Shown in pieces: positions 43,346-52,791 of a DNA stretch of 64,000 nt. The translations under genes and the position numbers were made by a program. Source of the DNA: Paenibacillus periandrae (GTDB lineage: Bacteria; Bacillota; Bacilli; Paenibacillales; NBRC-103111); the NCBI RefSeq assembly GCF_022458865.1, contig NZ_JAJNMU010000006.1, forward strand, positions 334,479 through 398,478, in the 5' to 3' direction. The notes below the pieces were generated by a model, which did no database searches, was not told where the DNA came from, and saw nothing but the letters and a program-made list of their open reading frames with translations. Numbering within the stretch: position 1 is the first letter of the stretch; each line of letters starts with the position of its first letter.

Positions 43346-43990
43346 CTATCCAGACTCCGAGGCAAGCTCCACCAGCAGCTGTGTCATCATTGTATTCGTA
43401 ATACGGCCAACGACCTCCCAGCGGCTGCGGCCCTGAGCATTATCCTGCTTGATGGGAACAACCACCGGCAAGCCGTCCACCTGATGATGGATCATTCTCC
43501 GCGCCGCCTCCAGCACATTGTCCTCAGGCTGTACATGAATCACATTGGGCTCTCGGGTCATGACCATGCTGACAGGCATCGTGGAGGCCGAAGGGTTGCC
43601 AAGTGTGAATTTCAACAAATCCTTACGTGAAATAATACCGGATAAGCAGCTTTCTTCATCCACCACAATCAAACTACCAACATTTTCCATAAAAAGTGTA
43701 ACAACGGCATCGTGAATCAGTGCCGACTCTCTCACTACAACGGGTACGGCCTGTATATCCTTTATTTTCAAAGATTGCAATCTACGAGACACTTGATTCT
43801 CAGCAGAAATAGATGAACCCGGTGTATAACCGACCTTTGGCTTGGCATCAACCAACCCGAGCATCACCAGCAGCGCCAAATCCGAACGAAGCGTCGGACG
43901 GCTTAACCCGAGCATCTCTGCAATCTGCTCTCCAGTAATAGGCGAGTGCTGCTTAACCAGTTCAACAATATGTAATTGACGGGCTGACAA
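43346..43990 (-). CDS. ccpN: CcpN-type repressor (HTH plus two CBS domains)
   Basis: About 214 residues from a TTG at 43990. N-terminal winged-HTH (RQLHIVELVKQHSPITGEQIAEMLGLSRPTLRSDLALLVMLGLVDAKPKVGYTP), then two CBS motifs (IQAVPVVVRESALIHDAVVTLFMENVGSLIVVDEESCLSGIISRKDLL; PNVIHVQPEDNVLEAARRMIHHQVDGLPVVV). CcpN represses gapB, pckA and others on glucose. GGAGG lies 14 bases before the TTG but eight or five bases before in-frame ATC or ATT codons, so the real start may be GTC-ACG-ATT-ATC-GAA-TTG region (see findings). Confidence 0.92.
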   Translation of the reverse strand: MSARQLHIVELVKQHSPITGEQIAEMLGLSRPTLRSDLALLVMLGLVDAKPKVGYTPGSSISAENQVSRRLQSLKIKDIQAVPVVVRESALIHDAVVTLFMENVGSLIVVDEESCLSGIISRKDLLKFTLGNPSASTMPVSMVMTREPNVIHVQPEDNVLEAARRMIHHQVDGLPVVVPIKQDNAQGRSRWEVVGRITNTMMTQLLVELASESG

Positions 43991-44253
43991 TTCGATAATC
44001 GTGACCTCCCTGTCCCGAAACTTTATACTTCTGGAACCTTCTATATGATATAAAGTATACCAAAAATCATAAATGATTTACACAAATACGTCTTATAAAC
44101 AATATTTATCTGTCATTAATAAAGTTTTTATCGAAAAAATATAATTTTTTCACATTTATCAGTTACATAACGTGTATATAATGTGTAATAATTAAAATGG
44201 AACAGCGATATATTACAACTTATTTAATCAAATATGAGTTTGGGGGAAAATGG

Positions 44254-45231
44254 ATGGAACGAGAGCTAGCAATGGAAATAGTAAGGGTCACTGAGTTGGC
44301 AGCATTGTCCGCAGCGCAATGGATGGGACGCGGCAACAAAAATGAAGCTGACGGCGCTGCAACTACGGCCATGAGGGCAATGTTCGACTCTGTTTCTGTA
44401 CAAGGCACCGTCGTTATTGGTGAAGGCGAAATGGACGAGGCTCCTATGCTCTACATTGGCGAGAAGGTAGGAAACGGACAAGGTCCCGAGGTCGATATCG
44501 CCGTGGACCCGTTGGAAGGTACTGAATCCGTGGCCAAAGGCTTGAATAATGCGCTGTCCGTTATCGCAATGGCCAATAAAGGCTGCCTCCTGCATGCCCC
44601 TGATATGTATATGGATAAGCTGGCTGTAGGCCCATTGTTGGCGGGCAAGCTGCATCTGGATGATTCGTTGGAAACGACTCTGTTAAAAGCTGCTCAATAT
44701 CTGGATAAGCCGCTCAGCAACCTGACGGTAATGATTCTGGATCGTGAACGCCATCAAGACAAAATCCAAACACTCCGCCGCGTCGGTGTGCGCATTAAGC
44801 TGTTAAGCGATGGGGATGTGGCCGGCGCAATGGCGCCTTGCTTAAGTGAATCCGGTATCGATTTGTATGTCGGTTCGGGAGGTGCGCCCGAGGGTGTACT
44901 GGCCGCTGCCGCGCTTCGCTGCCTTGACGGTGAGCTTCAGGGACGCTTGATGCCTGCCAATGATGAAGAACTGGAACGCTGCCGACGTATGGGAATTGGC
45001 GATCCGTTCAAGCTGCTGAGCATGGACGATATGGTGGGAAGCGAGGATGTATTCTTTGCAGCAACAGGGATCACTCCCGGAGAATTTCTGGGCGGTGTGC
45101 AATATATGGGCAATCAACGGGCAGAGACACACTCGATCGTCATGAGAGCCAAAACAAAAACCGTTCGCTTTATCCGTACCGTTCATTATTTGCCCAATAA
45201 ACCGCTGATCGGTGGACTTTATTTGAAATAA
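44254..45231 (+). CDS. glpX: Class II fructose-1,6-bisphosphatase
   Basis: 325 residues. Hydrolyses fructose 1,6-bisphosphate to fructose 6-phosphate in gluconeogenesis. Family features: WMGRGNKNEADGAATTAMRAMFD, GTVVIGEGEMDEAPMLYIGEKVG, DIAVDPLEGTESVAKGLNNALSVIA and DLYVGSGGAPEGVLAAAALRCLDGELQGR. The ATG at 44254 follows GGGGG with seven bases; a longer frame has no ribosome-binding site. It is divergent from ccpN; the TATAAT at 44177-44182 is a possible minus-10 element. CcpN is therefore a likely regulator. Confidence 0.95.
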   Translation: MERELAMEIVRVTELAALSAAQWMGRGNKNEADGAATTAMRAMFDSVSVQGTVVIGEGEMDEAPMLYIGEKVGNGQGPEVDIAVDPLEGTESVAKGLNNALSVIAMANKGCLLHAPDMYMDKLAVGPLLAGKLHLDDSLETTLLKAAQYLDKPLSNLTVMILDRERHQDKIQTLRRVGVRIKLLSDGDVAGAMAPCLSESGIDLYVGSGGAPEGVLAAAALRCLDGELQGRLMPANDEELERCRRMGIGDPFKLLSMDDMVGSEDVFFAATGITPGEFLGGVQYMGNQRAETHSIVMRAKTKTVRFIRTVHYLPNKPLIGGLYLK

Positions 45232-45321
45232 CAGACGTGCTGATGCATTGACCTTCCTTATAGGTATGATACTATGATAAATACCGATCATACATGGCTG
45301 ATTTTGAAGGAAGGAACAAGC

Positions 45322-46134
45322 ATGAGCTTTTTATTTTATACGGTTGTGGGGCTGCTTGCTGCAACACTTGGCAGTCTCGTCGGTCTGGGGGGCGGCATTG
45401 TCATTGTTCCCGCTCTCATCTACCTCGGACCTTATTTCGTTGGACAGGAAATTTCCGTATCAACAGCAGTCGGGACGTCGTTGGCTGTGCTGATTTTCAC
45501 GGCATTCTCCTCTACGTGGGCGTTCCATAAGCAGCGCAAGGTGGACTTTCGCAGCGGCTGGCTCTATTTCTTGACGTGTGGACCGGGAGCGATGCTGGGC
45601 TCTTATATGACTCAATTTGTCGATGCCAAGTCGTTTCAGCTCGCCTTCGGGATTTTCATGCTGGTGATGGCGATTCTGCTGATCATTAAAGACCGTTTGA
45701 AGCCGCTAAGTCTGAAATGGCCCATCCAAAGAACGTACACTGATGTAGAAGGACTCGTGCATACGTATGGATACGGAGTGCTGCCCGCACTTACGATCGG
45801 ATTGTTGGTTGGCATCATTTCCGGCTTGTTCGGCATTGGCGGCGGTTCCTTGTTCGTACCGGCGATGATGATTTTATTTCGTTATCCGCCGCATGTGGCA
45901 ACGGCTACCTCGATGTTTGTAATCTTTTTATCCTCGATTATGGGTACTGTCACCCATCTAAGCTTGGGAGAAGTCGACGGCTGGATGGTGCTGGGACTTG
46001 CACCGAGTGCTTTGGTTGGTGGATGGCTTGGTGCCAAAATCGCCAACGCGTTGAGCAGCAAGAAGCTGATGTGGGTGCTGCGCATCACCTTTTTTGTTGT
46101 CGCTGTTCGCATGATTAGCGAGGCCTGGAAGTAG
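45322..46134 (+). CDS. TauE/SafE-family sulfite exporter-like membrane protein
   Basis: 270 residues, about seven to eight helices in two repeats with Gly-rich starts: VVGLLAATLGSLVGLGGGIVIVPALIYLG and IGLLVGIISGLFGIGGGSLFVPAMMILF. The family moves small anions such as sulfite or sulfonates. Substrate unknown. GAAGGAAGG precedes the ATG at 45322. Follows glpX by about 90 bp on the same strand. Confidence 0.92.
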   Translation: MSFLFYTVVGLLAATLGSLVGLGGGIVIVPALIYLGPYFVGQEISVSTAVGTSLAVLIFTAFSSTWAFHKQRKVDFRSGWLYFLTCGPGAMLGSYMTQFVDAKSFQLAFGIFMLVMAILLIIKDRLKPLSLKWPIQRTYTDVEGLVHTYGYGVLPALTIGLLVGIISGLFGIGGGSLFVPAMMILFRYPPHVATATSMFVIFLSSIMGTVTHLSLGEVDGWMVLGLAPSALVGGWLGAKIANALSSKKLMWVLRITFFVVAVRMISEAWK

Positions 46135-46213
46135 CTGACTGTGATTCAAGGGATGCTTGGATTGTGTAATAAAAGGTGCCGAAGCATTATATCCCATTAA
46201 GGAGGCGTACCTT

Positions 46214-46558
46214 ATGTCCGAGTACAATCATGTGGTAGATAAAGAAGATCACTTAGCCGCAAACAAGGTAGATAGCGCACTGGACCGAATCAATCCCGCT
46301 AAAAAAGAACAGATTCTGCAAAGCTTCGACTCCTTCAAGAGCTACTTGGGAAAGCGTATTGAATTAGCCGAAAAGCTGGGCTTGAGTGAAGAGCAGATCG
46401 CGGTTACAGCTGAAAAAATAGCGAATTATTTAGCTGCGAACGAGGAACCACGAAACAGTGAGGAAAAACTGCTGAATGAACTATGGAAAGTCGGAACTCC
46501 AGAAGAGCAGCATAAGCTGGCTCATATGCTGGTACGACTTGCCCAACGGGCAGGATAA
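46214..46558 (+). CDS. DUF3243 (YmfJ-like) protein
   Basis: 114 residues. Soluble helical protein ILQSFDSFKSYLGKRIELAEKLGLSEEQIAVTAEKIANYLAANEEPRNSEEKLLNELWKVGTPEEQHKLAHMLVRLAQ is the DUF3243 core. Function unknown in the family; found across Bacillales. AAGGAGG precedes the ATG at 46214. Ends at a strong terminator. Confidence 0.93.
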   Translation: MSEYNHVVDKEDHLAANKVDSALDRINPAKKEQILQSFDSFKSYLGKRIELAEKLGLSEEQIAVTAEKIANYLAANEEPRNSEEKLLNELWKVGTPEEQHKLAHMLVRLAQRAG

Positions 46559-46562
46559 TAAG

Positions 46563-46606
46563 AAAAGCAGTATCTCTGAAAGCTTGGTCTCAGAGGTACT
46601 GCTTTT
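46563..46606. terminator. Bidirectional intrinsic terminator
   Basis: AAAAGCAGTA (46563-46572) pairs with TACTGCTTTT (46597-46606), plus CTCTGA/TCAGAG inside. U-rich on both exits. It ends the DUF3243 gene and the convergent TIGR00266 gene (stop at 46619). Confidence 0.9.
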
Positions 46607-46618
46607 TCTATGCCATCA

Positions 46619-47293
46619 TTATTTAGGTAGAAAGGTCTTGATCCATGACGCAAAGCCCGCCGGATTCCGGGTCTGAATCAGCACTACCCCTTCACCCCGA
46701 AAGCGGCACACAGCAGCCTCACCGCTTGTTATACTGGATATCCAGCCCTTGGATGCCTTTTCAATCGTATAATTCATATAATCAGGCCAAGCCACCAAAT
46801 GCCCGTTGTCGATAATTCTTTCTTCTCCAGGTCCAAGATTAACTGCATGAATAGCGCCGTAGGACGATAAGAATACGGTACCGCTGCCGCTGATCTCAAC
46901 AATGAAAAAGCCCTCTCCAGATAAAAAACCTTTCATCAGATTCTGCATTTTCGTGTTAACCTGAATGCCATTGGTTCCAGCAAGAAAGCCATCCTTCTGG
47001 ACGTACAGCTTATAGGAGCCATCAAGCTCAATAGCTTGTACATCGCCAATCGCCGCGGGTGCGAGGAGCACTTCGCCTCTGCCTTGTGTGGCCGTCAATT
47101 CCTGGAAAAAAAACTTTTCGCCGCTCAGCATTCTGCCAAGACCTCGCATCAAACCGCCATCCACCGTACCTTTGAGATCAATATTAGGTGTCATGGATAC
47201 CATGGCCCCCGATTCCGCCTTTACATTTTCCCCTTTCTCCAATTCAATTTTGACCAACGGAAACGCACCCTGATACAGAATTTCGTACTTCAT
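46619..47293 (-). CDS. TIGR00266/AIM24-family protein
   Basis: 224 residues of beta-rich sequence: MKYEILYQGAFPLVKIELEKGENVKAESGAMVSMTPNIDLKGTVDGGLMRGLGRMLSGEKFFFQELTA is the family start, with a second half (GEGFFIVEISGSGTVFLSSYGAIHAVNLGPGEERIIDNGHLVAW). Cytosolic; role unknown in bacteria. GGGAGG before the ATG at 47293. Confidence 0.94.
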   Translation of the reverse strand: MKYEILYQGAFPLVKIELEKGENVKAESGAMVSMTPNIDLKGTVDGGLMRGLGRMLSGEKFFFQELTATQGRGEVLLAPAAIGDVQAIELDGSYKLYVQKDGFLAGTNGIQVNTKMQNLMKGFLSGEGFFIVEISGSGTVFLSSYGAIHAVNLGPGEERIIDNGHLVAWPDYMNYTIEKASKGWISSITSGEAAVCRFRGEGVVLIQTRNPAGFASWIKTFLPK

Positions 47294-47444
47294 AGCTTAT
47301 ATATTCCTCCCATTCTATGAGCTGTTGTAAAAATCTTCTTCTATTATAATACATTTCACCCTCGCAATAACAACTTGTGCCGAATGGTGTCGATTGTACA
47401 ATTCAAATAACCCGAAGCCGCGGCCCGGGTTATTCATAATAACG

Positions 47445-48320
47445 TCATTTATAAAAGCCCTGCTCATCGGCATATCGTCCCCAATGTGGTCGTGATCCAT
47501 CCCTATCCGTAAAGCCATACACATCTGAAAGGTCCCAGGAGGTCAAAATCTGTCCTGACTTTTCAAGCACATTCGAATCTGCTGCCAATGCCGCAGCTGC
47601 CCGTCCTACAAAATAAGGTGTTTCCGATATCAGAAAATGTGGATCTGTCTTCGCCGCATCACGCCAATTTGCTTCCGTCACGCCAAAATAATCCAGCATC
47701 GCCTCCGAACGTAAAAAACCGGGTGTTAATGAAACTGCAGCTACACGATGCTCACGCAGCTCCTCCGCCATGGACTGGGCGAGATGGATCGCCGATATTT
47801 TCGCCAGACTGTAATACAAATTTCCACGATATCTATAATCGAAGCCATCGGTAATTTCAATAATCAGCCCCTTGTTTCTGGCAACCATTAAAGGAGCAGC
47901 ATAATAGCTTGTCACCATATGGGCATGAACCGCAGTAGTTTGCATTTGCAATCCATTGTTCAATGAATGCTCCCAGAATGGCTTCCCCCATTCCGTCAGC
48001 CGATCACCGCCCCATATATCATTAACAAGGATATCGAGTACTCCATTCTGCTCCGAATGCACCTGCTCAAAAAGCGCCTTTACGTCAGCCTCAACCGTGT
48101 GGTCTACCCTTACTGCAATCCCGACTCCACCCTGTGAGGTAACTAATTCTGCCGTTTCCTCAATGGTCTCCTGCCTTCCCATATCGGATAGATTCCCTCT
48201 TGTACTGCGGCCTGTTACATAAACAGTAGCGCCTGCTTCCCCCAGCATCTCAGCAATCCCGCGTCCTGCGCCTCGTGTACCACCTGCCACTACTGCTACT
48301 TTTCCTTGTAAAGCCTTCAT
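47445..48320 (-). CDS. Short-chain dehydrogenase/reductase
   Basis: 291 residues. NAD(P) motif VVAGGTRGAGRGIAEMLGEAG, NDIWGG (in place of the usual NNAG), and the catalytic YxxxK (YYSLAKISAIHLAQSMAEELREH). The segment DRDGSRPHWGRYADEQGFYK at the C-terminus matches DUF-type SDRs of Bacillales. Substrate unknown. The replaced NNAG is a small departure. Confidence 0.92.
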   Translation of the reverse strand: MKALQGKVAVVAGGTRGAGRGIAEMLGEAGATVYVTGRSTRGNLSDMGRQETIEETAELVTSQGGVGIAVRVDHTVEADVKALFEQVHSEQNGVLDILVNDIWGGDRLTEWGKPFWEHSLNNGLQMQTTAVHAHMVTSYYAAPLMVARNKGLIIEITDGFDYRYRGNLYYSLAKISAIHLAQSMAEELREHRVAAVSLTPGFLRSEAMLDYFGVTEANWRDAAKTDPHFLISETPYFVGRAAAALAADSNVLEKSGQILTSWDLSDVYGFTDRDGSRPHWGRYADEQGFYK

Positions 48321-48514
48321 TGTAAGCTCAGCCTCCCGTCGAATTCATTGTGATAGCTCCTCAGATTACCCAGCCATCATAACAAAGCCTATATGTCAGA
48401 TACCGTCTTAATTAGGTTTACTATTTATTTCATTCATTATTAACGATGTCAAGCTAACTTTATTGAAACAGGCCCCAACTTATGTCCAATTATTGATCGA
48501 ATTGCGAATAATGT

Positions 48515-48544
48515 TTGAACAAATACCAAAAAGTGTAGTATACT
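48515..48544 (+). promoter_or_regulatory. Promoter of the small membrane protein gene
   Basis: TTGAAC (48515-48520), 18-bp spacer, TATACT (48539-48544), 40 bp before the ATG at 48584. Confidence 0.6.
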
Positions 48545-48583
48545 ATATGTAGGAAAGCACTTACACGATTAGGGGTGTTCATT

Positions 48584-48865
48584 ATGACTACCAAAACAGC
48601 TTCAGTACATCATGCGGATCTTGACAAGACCCATTCGAATAACGAAATCCCTCGTCTGGTCACCTTAATGACCTGGATCGCTTGGGTTGCATTAGGCGTC
48701 GGCGTTCTTCTTTGCCTCATGAATTTGAACCAATTCAATGACCGTAATACCGGGCTTATGGTCGGACTTGGCTTTATTGTAGGCAGTGTGCATATTTACG
48801 TTATCGGAACTGCCATGGGACTTGTTCACAAACGTCATCTCGATAACAACAAGCAGCCATTCTAA
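48584..48865 (+). CDS. Small two-helix membrane protein
   Basis: 93 residues. Two helices at about 28-48 (TLMTWIAWVALGVGVLLCLM) and 57-80 (GLMVGLGFIVGSVHIYVIGTAMGLV). Hydrophilic, charged ends (HHADLDKTHSNNE; HKRHLDNNKQPF). AGGGGTG precedes the ATG. It has its own promoter and terminator just upstream of qoxABCD. Family not recognised; probable membrane protein of unknown function. Confidence 0.75.
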   Translation: MTTKTASVHHADLDKTHSNNEIPRLVTLMTWIAWVALGVGVLLCLMNLNQFNDRNTGLMVGLGFIVGSVHIYVIGTAMGLVHKRHLDNNKQPF

Positions 48866-48934
48866 GGTAACGAACTTCGTTTTCCGGATTGATAGCGTAG
48901 GTTGCGTTTTGTTAGGCACACATAAGCTGTAGCG

Positions 48935-48975
48935 ACCGCTTCGAAATCACATCGTGATGACGAGGCGGTTTTTTT
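48935..48975 (+). terminator. Intrinsic terminator
   Basis: ACCGC (48935-48939) and GCGGT (48965-48969) frame a longer imperfect stem with ATCAC/GTGAT inside, followed by seven Ts (48969-48975). Ends the small membrane protein gene. Confidence 0.85.
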
Positions 48976-49183
48976 GTACTTATTTTCTGTTTTGCTCACT
49001 ATTATTGCTGCATAATGAGGGACAAGTCGCCACACATGTCGAACAGGTGACATTTGTATTACGAAGAAAAGACAAATTATTGACGGTATTGTTAAGTCTG
49101 CAGTTATCTGCTTTCATTTCTGCTAAGTTATAGATAGTGATTCAATTAATTGAGATTCGGAGTTGAAAAAGGAGATGAAAAGC

Positions 49184-50146
49184 TTGAGGCCGAACCTACG
49201 CATTCTAATGCCACTGTTGTTTATTTTGTCGATCGTCCTGCTCACGGGATGCAGTGAACAATTTATTGTGCTCGATCCTAAAGGCCCTGTCGGCGCGGCA
49301 CAAAAGGATTTGATCTGGATTTCAACTCTGCTGTGCTCTGTCGTTATCGTTCCCGTATTGCTGTTGAGCGGATTTATCTTATGGCGATACCGCGAAAAGG
49401 CGGGCAGTAAAGCAACTTATGCACCCGACTGGGCGCACAGTACCAAACTGGAAGTCATTTGGTGGGGTATCCCGATTATTATTATCATTATTTTGGGTTT
49501 AGTTACCGCTAAATACACGTATGCTCTTGAACCGTCCAAACCACTGGTTTCCGACAAAAAGCCGATCACGGTTCAGGTTACCTCACTGGACTGGAAATGG
49601 CTGTTTCAATATCCGGAGCAAGGCATAGCTACTGTGAATTATTTACAAATACCGCAAGGCGTCCCGGTCAAGTTTGAATTGACCTCGGCAACGGCGATGA
49701 ATTCATTCTGGATTCCTCAGCTTGGCGGTCAAATCTACACGATGTCCGGCATGGCCATGACGCTGTTCCTGCAGGCAGACGAGCCTGGTCAATATTTTGG
49801 CAGCGGCGCTAATTTCAATGGTCGTGATTTTGCCCAAATGACGTTCAAGGTTGATGCTACCTCCCAGGATGCATTTGACGCATGGGTGAAAAAAACGAAA
49901 AACGCTTCCCCTGCCCTTACAATGGGCGGCTATACCAAACTTGCTGAACCGGGACCTGCTAACGTGCAATATTTTTCTTCCTTCCCTACCGGCTTGTTTG
50001 AGCGGATCGTAACGCAGTATGCGGTTGGCGGAAGCGCCCATCATCATGGCAGCTCACCACAGCCAAAGGCTGTTGATACCAGCACTACGCAAGGCAAGAC
50101 AGCTCCTGCTGCTGCAACTACCCCTAATGGACATTCGGGTCATTAA
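49184..50146 (+). CDS. qoxA: Cytochrome aa3 quinol oxidase subunit II
   Basis: 320 residues. Lipoprotein: signal ends in LTGC, then two helices (about 40-65 and 85-107) and an outer cupredoxin domain (SLDWKWLFQYPEQGIATVNYLQIPQG ... AMNSFWIPQLGGQIYTMSGM) lacking the CuA Cys ligands, so quinol, not cytochrome c, is the donor. The tail is His/Gly/Ser rich. The start is TTG at 49184, nine bases after AAGGAG; the ATG at 49175 abuts that site. First gene of qoxABCD. Confidence 0.93.
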   Translation: MRPNLRILMPLLFILSIVLLTGCSEQFIVLDPKGPVGAAQKDLIWISTLLCSVVIVPVLLLSGFILWRYREKAGSKATYAPDWAHSTKLEVIWWGIPIIIIIILGLVTAKYTYALEPSKPLVSDKKPITVQVTSLDWKWLFQYPEQGIATVNYLQIPQGVPVKFELTSATAMNSFWIPQLGGQIYTMSGMAMTLFLQADEPGQYFGSGANFNGRDFAQMTFKVDATSQDAFDAWVKKTKNASPALTMGGYTKLAEPGPANVQYFSSFPTGLFERIVTQYAVGGSAHHHGSSPQPKAVDTSTTQGKTAPAAATTPNGHSGH

Positions 50147-50170
50147 CGACGAAACGAAAGGAGACCTACC

Positions 50171-52138
50171 ATGCTGGATTCAATCAAACAATTTTCATCC
50201 ACATTTTTCGTTACGGGCGATCCGCTGATTCTTGGAGCTCAAGTCTCCATTGCTATCTCAATGGTGGCTATCGTATTGGCCTTGACGATTTTCAAAAAAT
50301 GGAAGTGGCTTTGGACCGAATGGCTAACTACAGTTGACCATAAAAAAGTAGGGATTATGTATATCATCGCTTCGCTGCTGATGCTGTTCCGCGGCGGTGT
50401 TGATGCACTGCTCATGCGTACACAGCTTGCACTTCCGCAGCTTGAGTTTCTGCAGGCTGAGCATTATAACCAGATTTTCACAACGCACGGCGTTATTATG
50501 ATTTTATTCATGGCCATGCCGCTCATGTTCGGTCTATTCAATATTGCGATACCGCTGCAAATCGGTGCTCGCGATGTCGCTTTTCCGTTCCTGAACTCGC
50601 TTAGCTTTTGGCTGTTCTTCTTTGGCGCGATGCTGTTCAACCTGTCCTTCATTATAGGGGGCTCACCCGATGCAGGCTGGCTTGCTTATCCGCCGCTCTC
50701 GGAGCTATCGGGCAGTCCTAGTGTCGGTCAAGACTTTTATATATGGGGCATACAAATTTCCGGGATCGGGAGCTTGGCGACAGGCATTAACTTTATCGTA
50801 ACGATCCTGAGAATGCGTGCTCCCGGCATGACGTTAATGAAAATGCCAATGTACACATGGTCTGTATTTACAACCTGCATCATTATCATTTTTGCCTTTC
50901 CGATCTTGACCGTTACGCTTGCCCTGCTGTTCCTGGACCGCTTCCTCGGCGCACACTTCTTTACGCTAGATGGCGGCGGTAATCCGATGATGTATATCAA
51001 CTTAATCTGGATGTGGGGTCACCCTGAGGTTTACATTGTTATTCTGCCTGCATTCGGTATCTTCTCGGAAATTGTTTCAACGTTTGCCAAGAAAAAGCTG
51101 TTCGGTTATAAATCAATGGTATTTGCGATGTTTTCCATTAGTATTATGTCCTTCTTTACCTGGGCGCATCACTTCTTCACGATGGGCTCCGGTGCCAATG
51201 TGAATATATTCTTTGCCATAACGACCATGATTATCGCCATACCAACCGGTGTCAAAGTGTTCAATTGGCTGTTCACGCTGTTCCGAGGAAAAATCACATT
51301 CTCCACGCCGATGATGTGGACCGCAGCTTTCATCCCCTGCTTCATTGTAGGTGGGATGACAGGCGTGCTGCTCTCTGTTGCACCAGCTGACTTTCAATTT
51401 CATAACAGTTACTTCCTGATTGCGCATTTCCACCAGGTGCTGATCGGTGGTGTCGTATTCGGATATTTTGCCGGGTTATACTACTGGTGGCCGAAGATGT
51501 TCGGCTTCAAGCTGCATGAGGGACTCGGGAAATGGGCCTTCTGGTTCTGGAATATCGGCTTCTACGTCTGCTTTATGCCGCAGTATGCACTTGGTTTGAT
51601 GGGCATGACGCGCCGCTTTAATGCCTATGACTTTGATATGGGCTGGCAGCCGCTTAATGTCATCTCCACCGTTGGCGGCTTCTTGATGGGGATTGCGTTC
51701 ATATTCCAGGTATGGCAAATTGCCCACAGTATCAAGTTTATGGAAAAAGATACAACAGGCGATCCATGGGGCGGACGTACGCTCGAATGGTCCATTCCGT
51801 CACCAGCACCGCTATATAACTTTGCAACCATTCCACGGGCAGACACGCTGGATCCGTGGCTGGAAGAGAAAAATAAACGTGCAGCCGGTATTGCCACTCC
51901 TGCACCGGAGATCGAACCGATTCATATGCCAAGAAACTCTGCAATCCCCTTCATCATGTCAGTCTGCTGGTTCGTTGCAGGCTTCGGGTTCGTCTGGAGC
52001 TGGATGTGGATGGCTATTCCTGGACTTATCGGCGTCGTTGTCTGCTTGCTGGTTCGCTCCTTCACTTACAACACCGACTACTATATTCCGGTCGATGAGG
52101 TTAAACGTACAGAAGCTGCATTAAGGGGGTCCCATTAA
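50171..52138 (+). CDS. qoxB: Cytochrome aa3 quinol oxidase subunit I
   Basis: 655 residues, about 14-15 helices. The catalytic subunit: low-spin haem, haem a3 and CuB. Motifs: FTTHGVIMILFMAMPLMFGLFN, the CuB region WMWGHPEVYIVILPAFGIFSEI, and WAHHFFTMG. AAAGGAGAC precedes the ATG. The stop overlaps the qoxC start (TAATG). Confidence 0.97.
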   Translation: MLDSIKQFSSTFFVTGDPLILGAQVSIAISMVAIVLALTIFKKWKWLWTEWLTTVDHKKVGIMYIIASLLMLFRGGVDALLMRTQLALPQLEFLQAEHYNQIFTTHGVIMILFMAMPLMFGLFNIAIPLQIGARDVAFPFLNSLSFWLFFFGAMLFNLSFIIGGSPDAGWLAYPPLSELSGSPSVGQDFYIWGIQISGIGSLATGINFIVTILRMRAPGMTLMKMPMYTWSVFTTCIIIIFAFPILTVTLALLFLDRFLGAHFFTLDGGGNPMMYINLIWMWGHPEVYIVILPAFGIFSEIVSTFAKKKLFGYKSMVFAMFSISIMSFFTWAHHFFTMGSGANVNIFFAITTMIIAIPTGVKVFNWLFTLFRGKITFSTPMMWTAAFIPCFIVGGMTGVLLSVAPADFQFHNSYFLIAHFHQVLIGGVVFGYFAGLYYWWPKMFGFKLHEGLGKWAFWFWNIGFYVCFMPQYALGLMGMTRRFNAYDFDMGWQPLNVISTVGGFLMGIAFIFQVWQIAHSIKFMEKDTTGDPWGGRTLEWSIPSPAPLYNFATIPRADTLDPWLEEKNKRAAGIATPAPEIEPIHMPRNSAIPFIMSVCWFVAGFGFVWSWMWMAIPGLIGVVVCLLVRSFTYNTDYYIPVDEVKRTEAALRGSH

Positions 52139-52791
52139 TGGCACAGACAATTACCAACAAGTCTTCCGCACACAGCGGCGGACATGGACATGGGCACGCT
52201 AACGAGCATGACCATCATCACGATGGCCATGCCGATCAAGAATCCATGAAGACCTTCGGCTTCTGGCTGTTTCTGATAACAGATTGTATTTTATTCGGTA
52301 CGTTATTTGCCACCTATGTGGTGTTAAGATTGAATACGAACGGCGGTCCCACAGCTCATGAGCTATTCGAAATGCCTGGCGTCATCGCTGAGACCTTCAT
52401 CCTGTTAACGAGCAGCTTTACCAGCGGCTTGGCCGTTCTCGCCATGAATCAGGGCAATAAAAAGGCCTTGATCGGTTGGCTGGCTGTCACTGTACTGCTT
52501 GGCGCATCCTTTATTACGCTCGAAGTATCCGAGTTTATTACTATGGTGAACGAGGGCGCGACGATCTCCACCAGCGCATTCCTGTCTGCCTTCTTCACGC
52601 TCGTCGGTACGCATGGCCTTCACGTATCGCTTGGACTCGTATGGATGATAGGCATCATGATCCAGCTCAGCCGCCGCGGTATCACCGATGTGACAAAACG
52701 CAAGGTTACGATCATCAGCTTATATTGGCATTTCCTTGATATTGTGTGGATCTTCGTGTTCACAGTCGTCTACTTAATGGGGGTGATGTAA
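52138..52791 (+). CDS. qoxC: Cytochrome aa3 quinol oxidase subunit III
   Basis: 217 residues, five helices in the COX3 fold, from FGFWLFLITDCILFGTLFATYVVL to YWHFLDIVWIFVFTVVYLMGVM. The first ~30 residues are a His-rich stretch (GGHGHGHANEHDHHHDGHAD) longer than usual for QoxC and possibly metal-binding. Coupled to qoxB and directly abutting qoxD. Confidence 0.95.
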   Translation: MAQTITNKSSAHSGGHGHGHANEHDHHHDGHADQESMKTFGFWLFLITDCILFGTLFATYVVLRLNTNGGPTAHELFEMPGVIAETFILLTSSFTSGLAVLAMNQGNKKALIGWLAVTVLLGASFITLEVSEFITMVNEGATISTSAFLSAFFTLVGTHGLHVSLGLVWMIGIMIQLSRRGITDVTKRKVTIISLYWHFLDIVWIFVFTVVYLMGVM

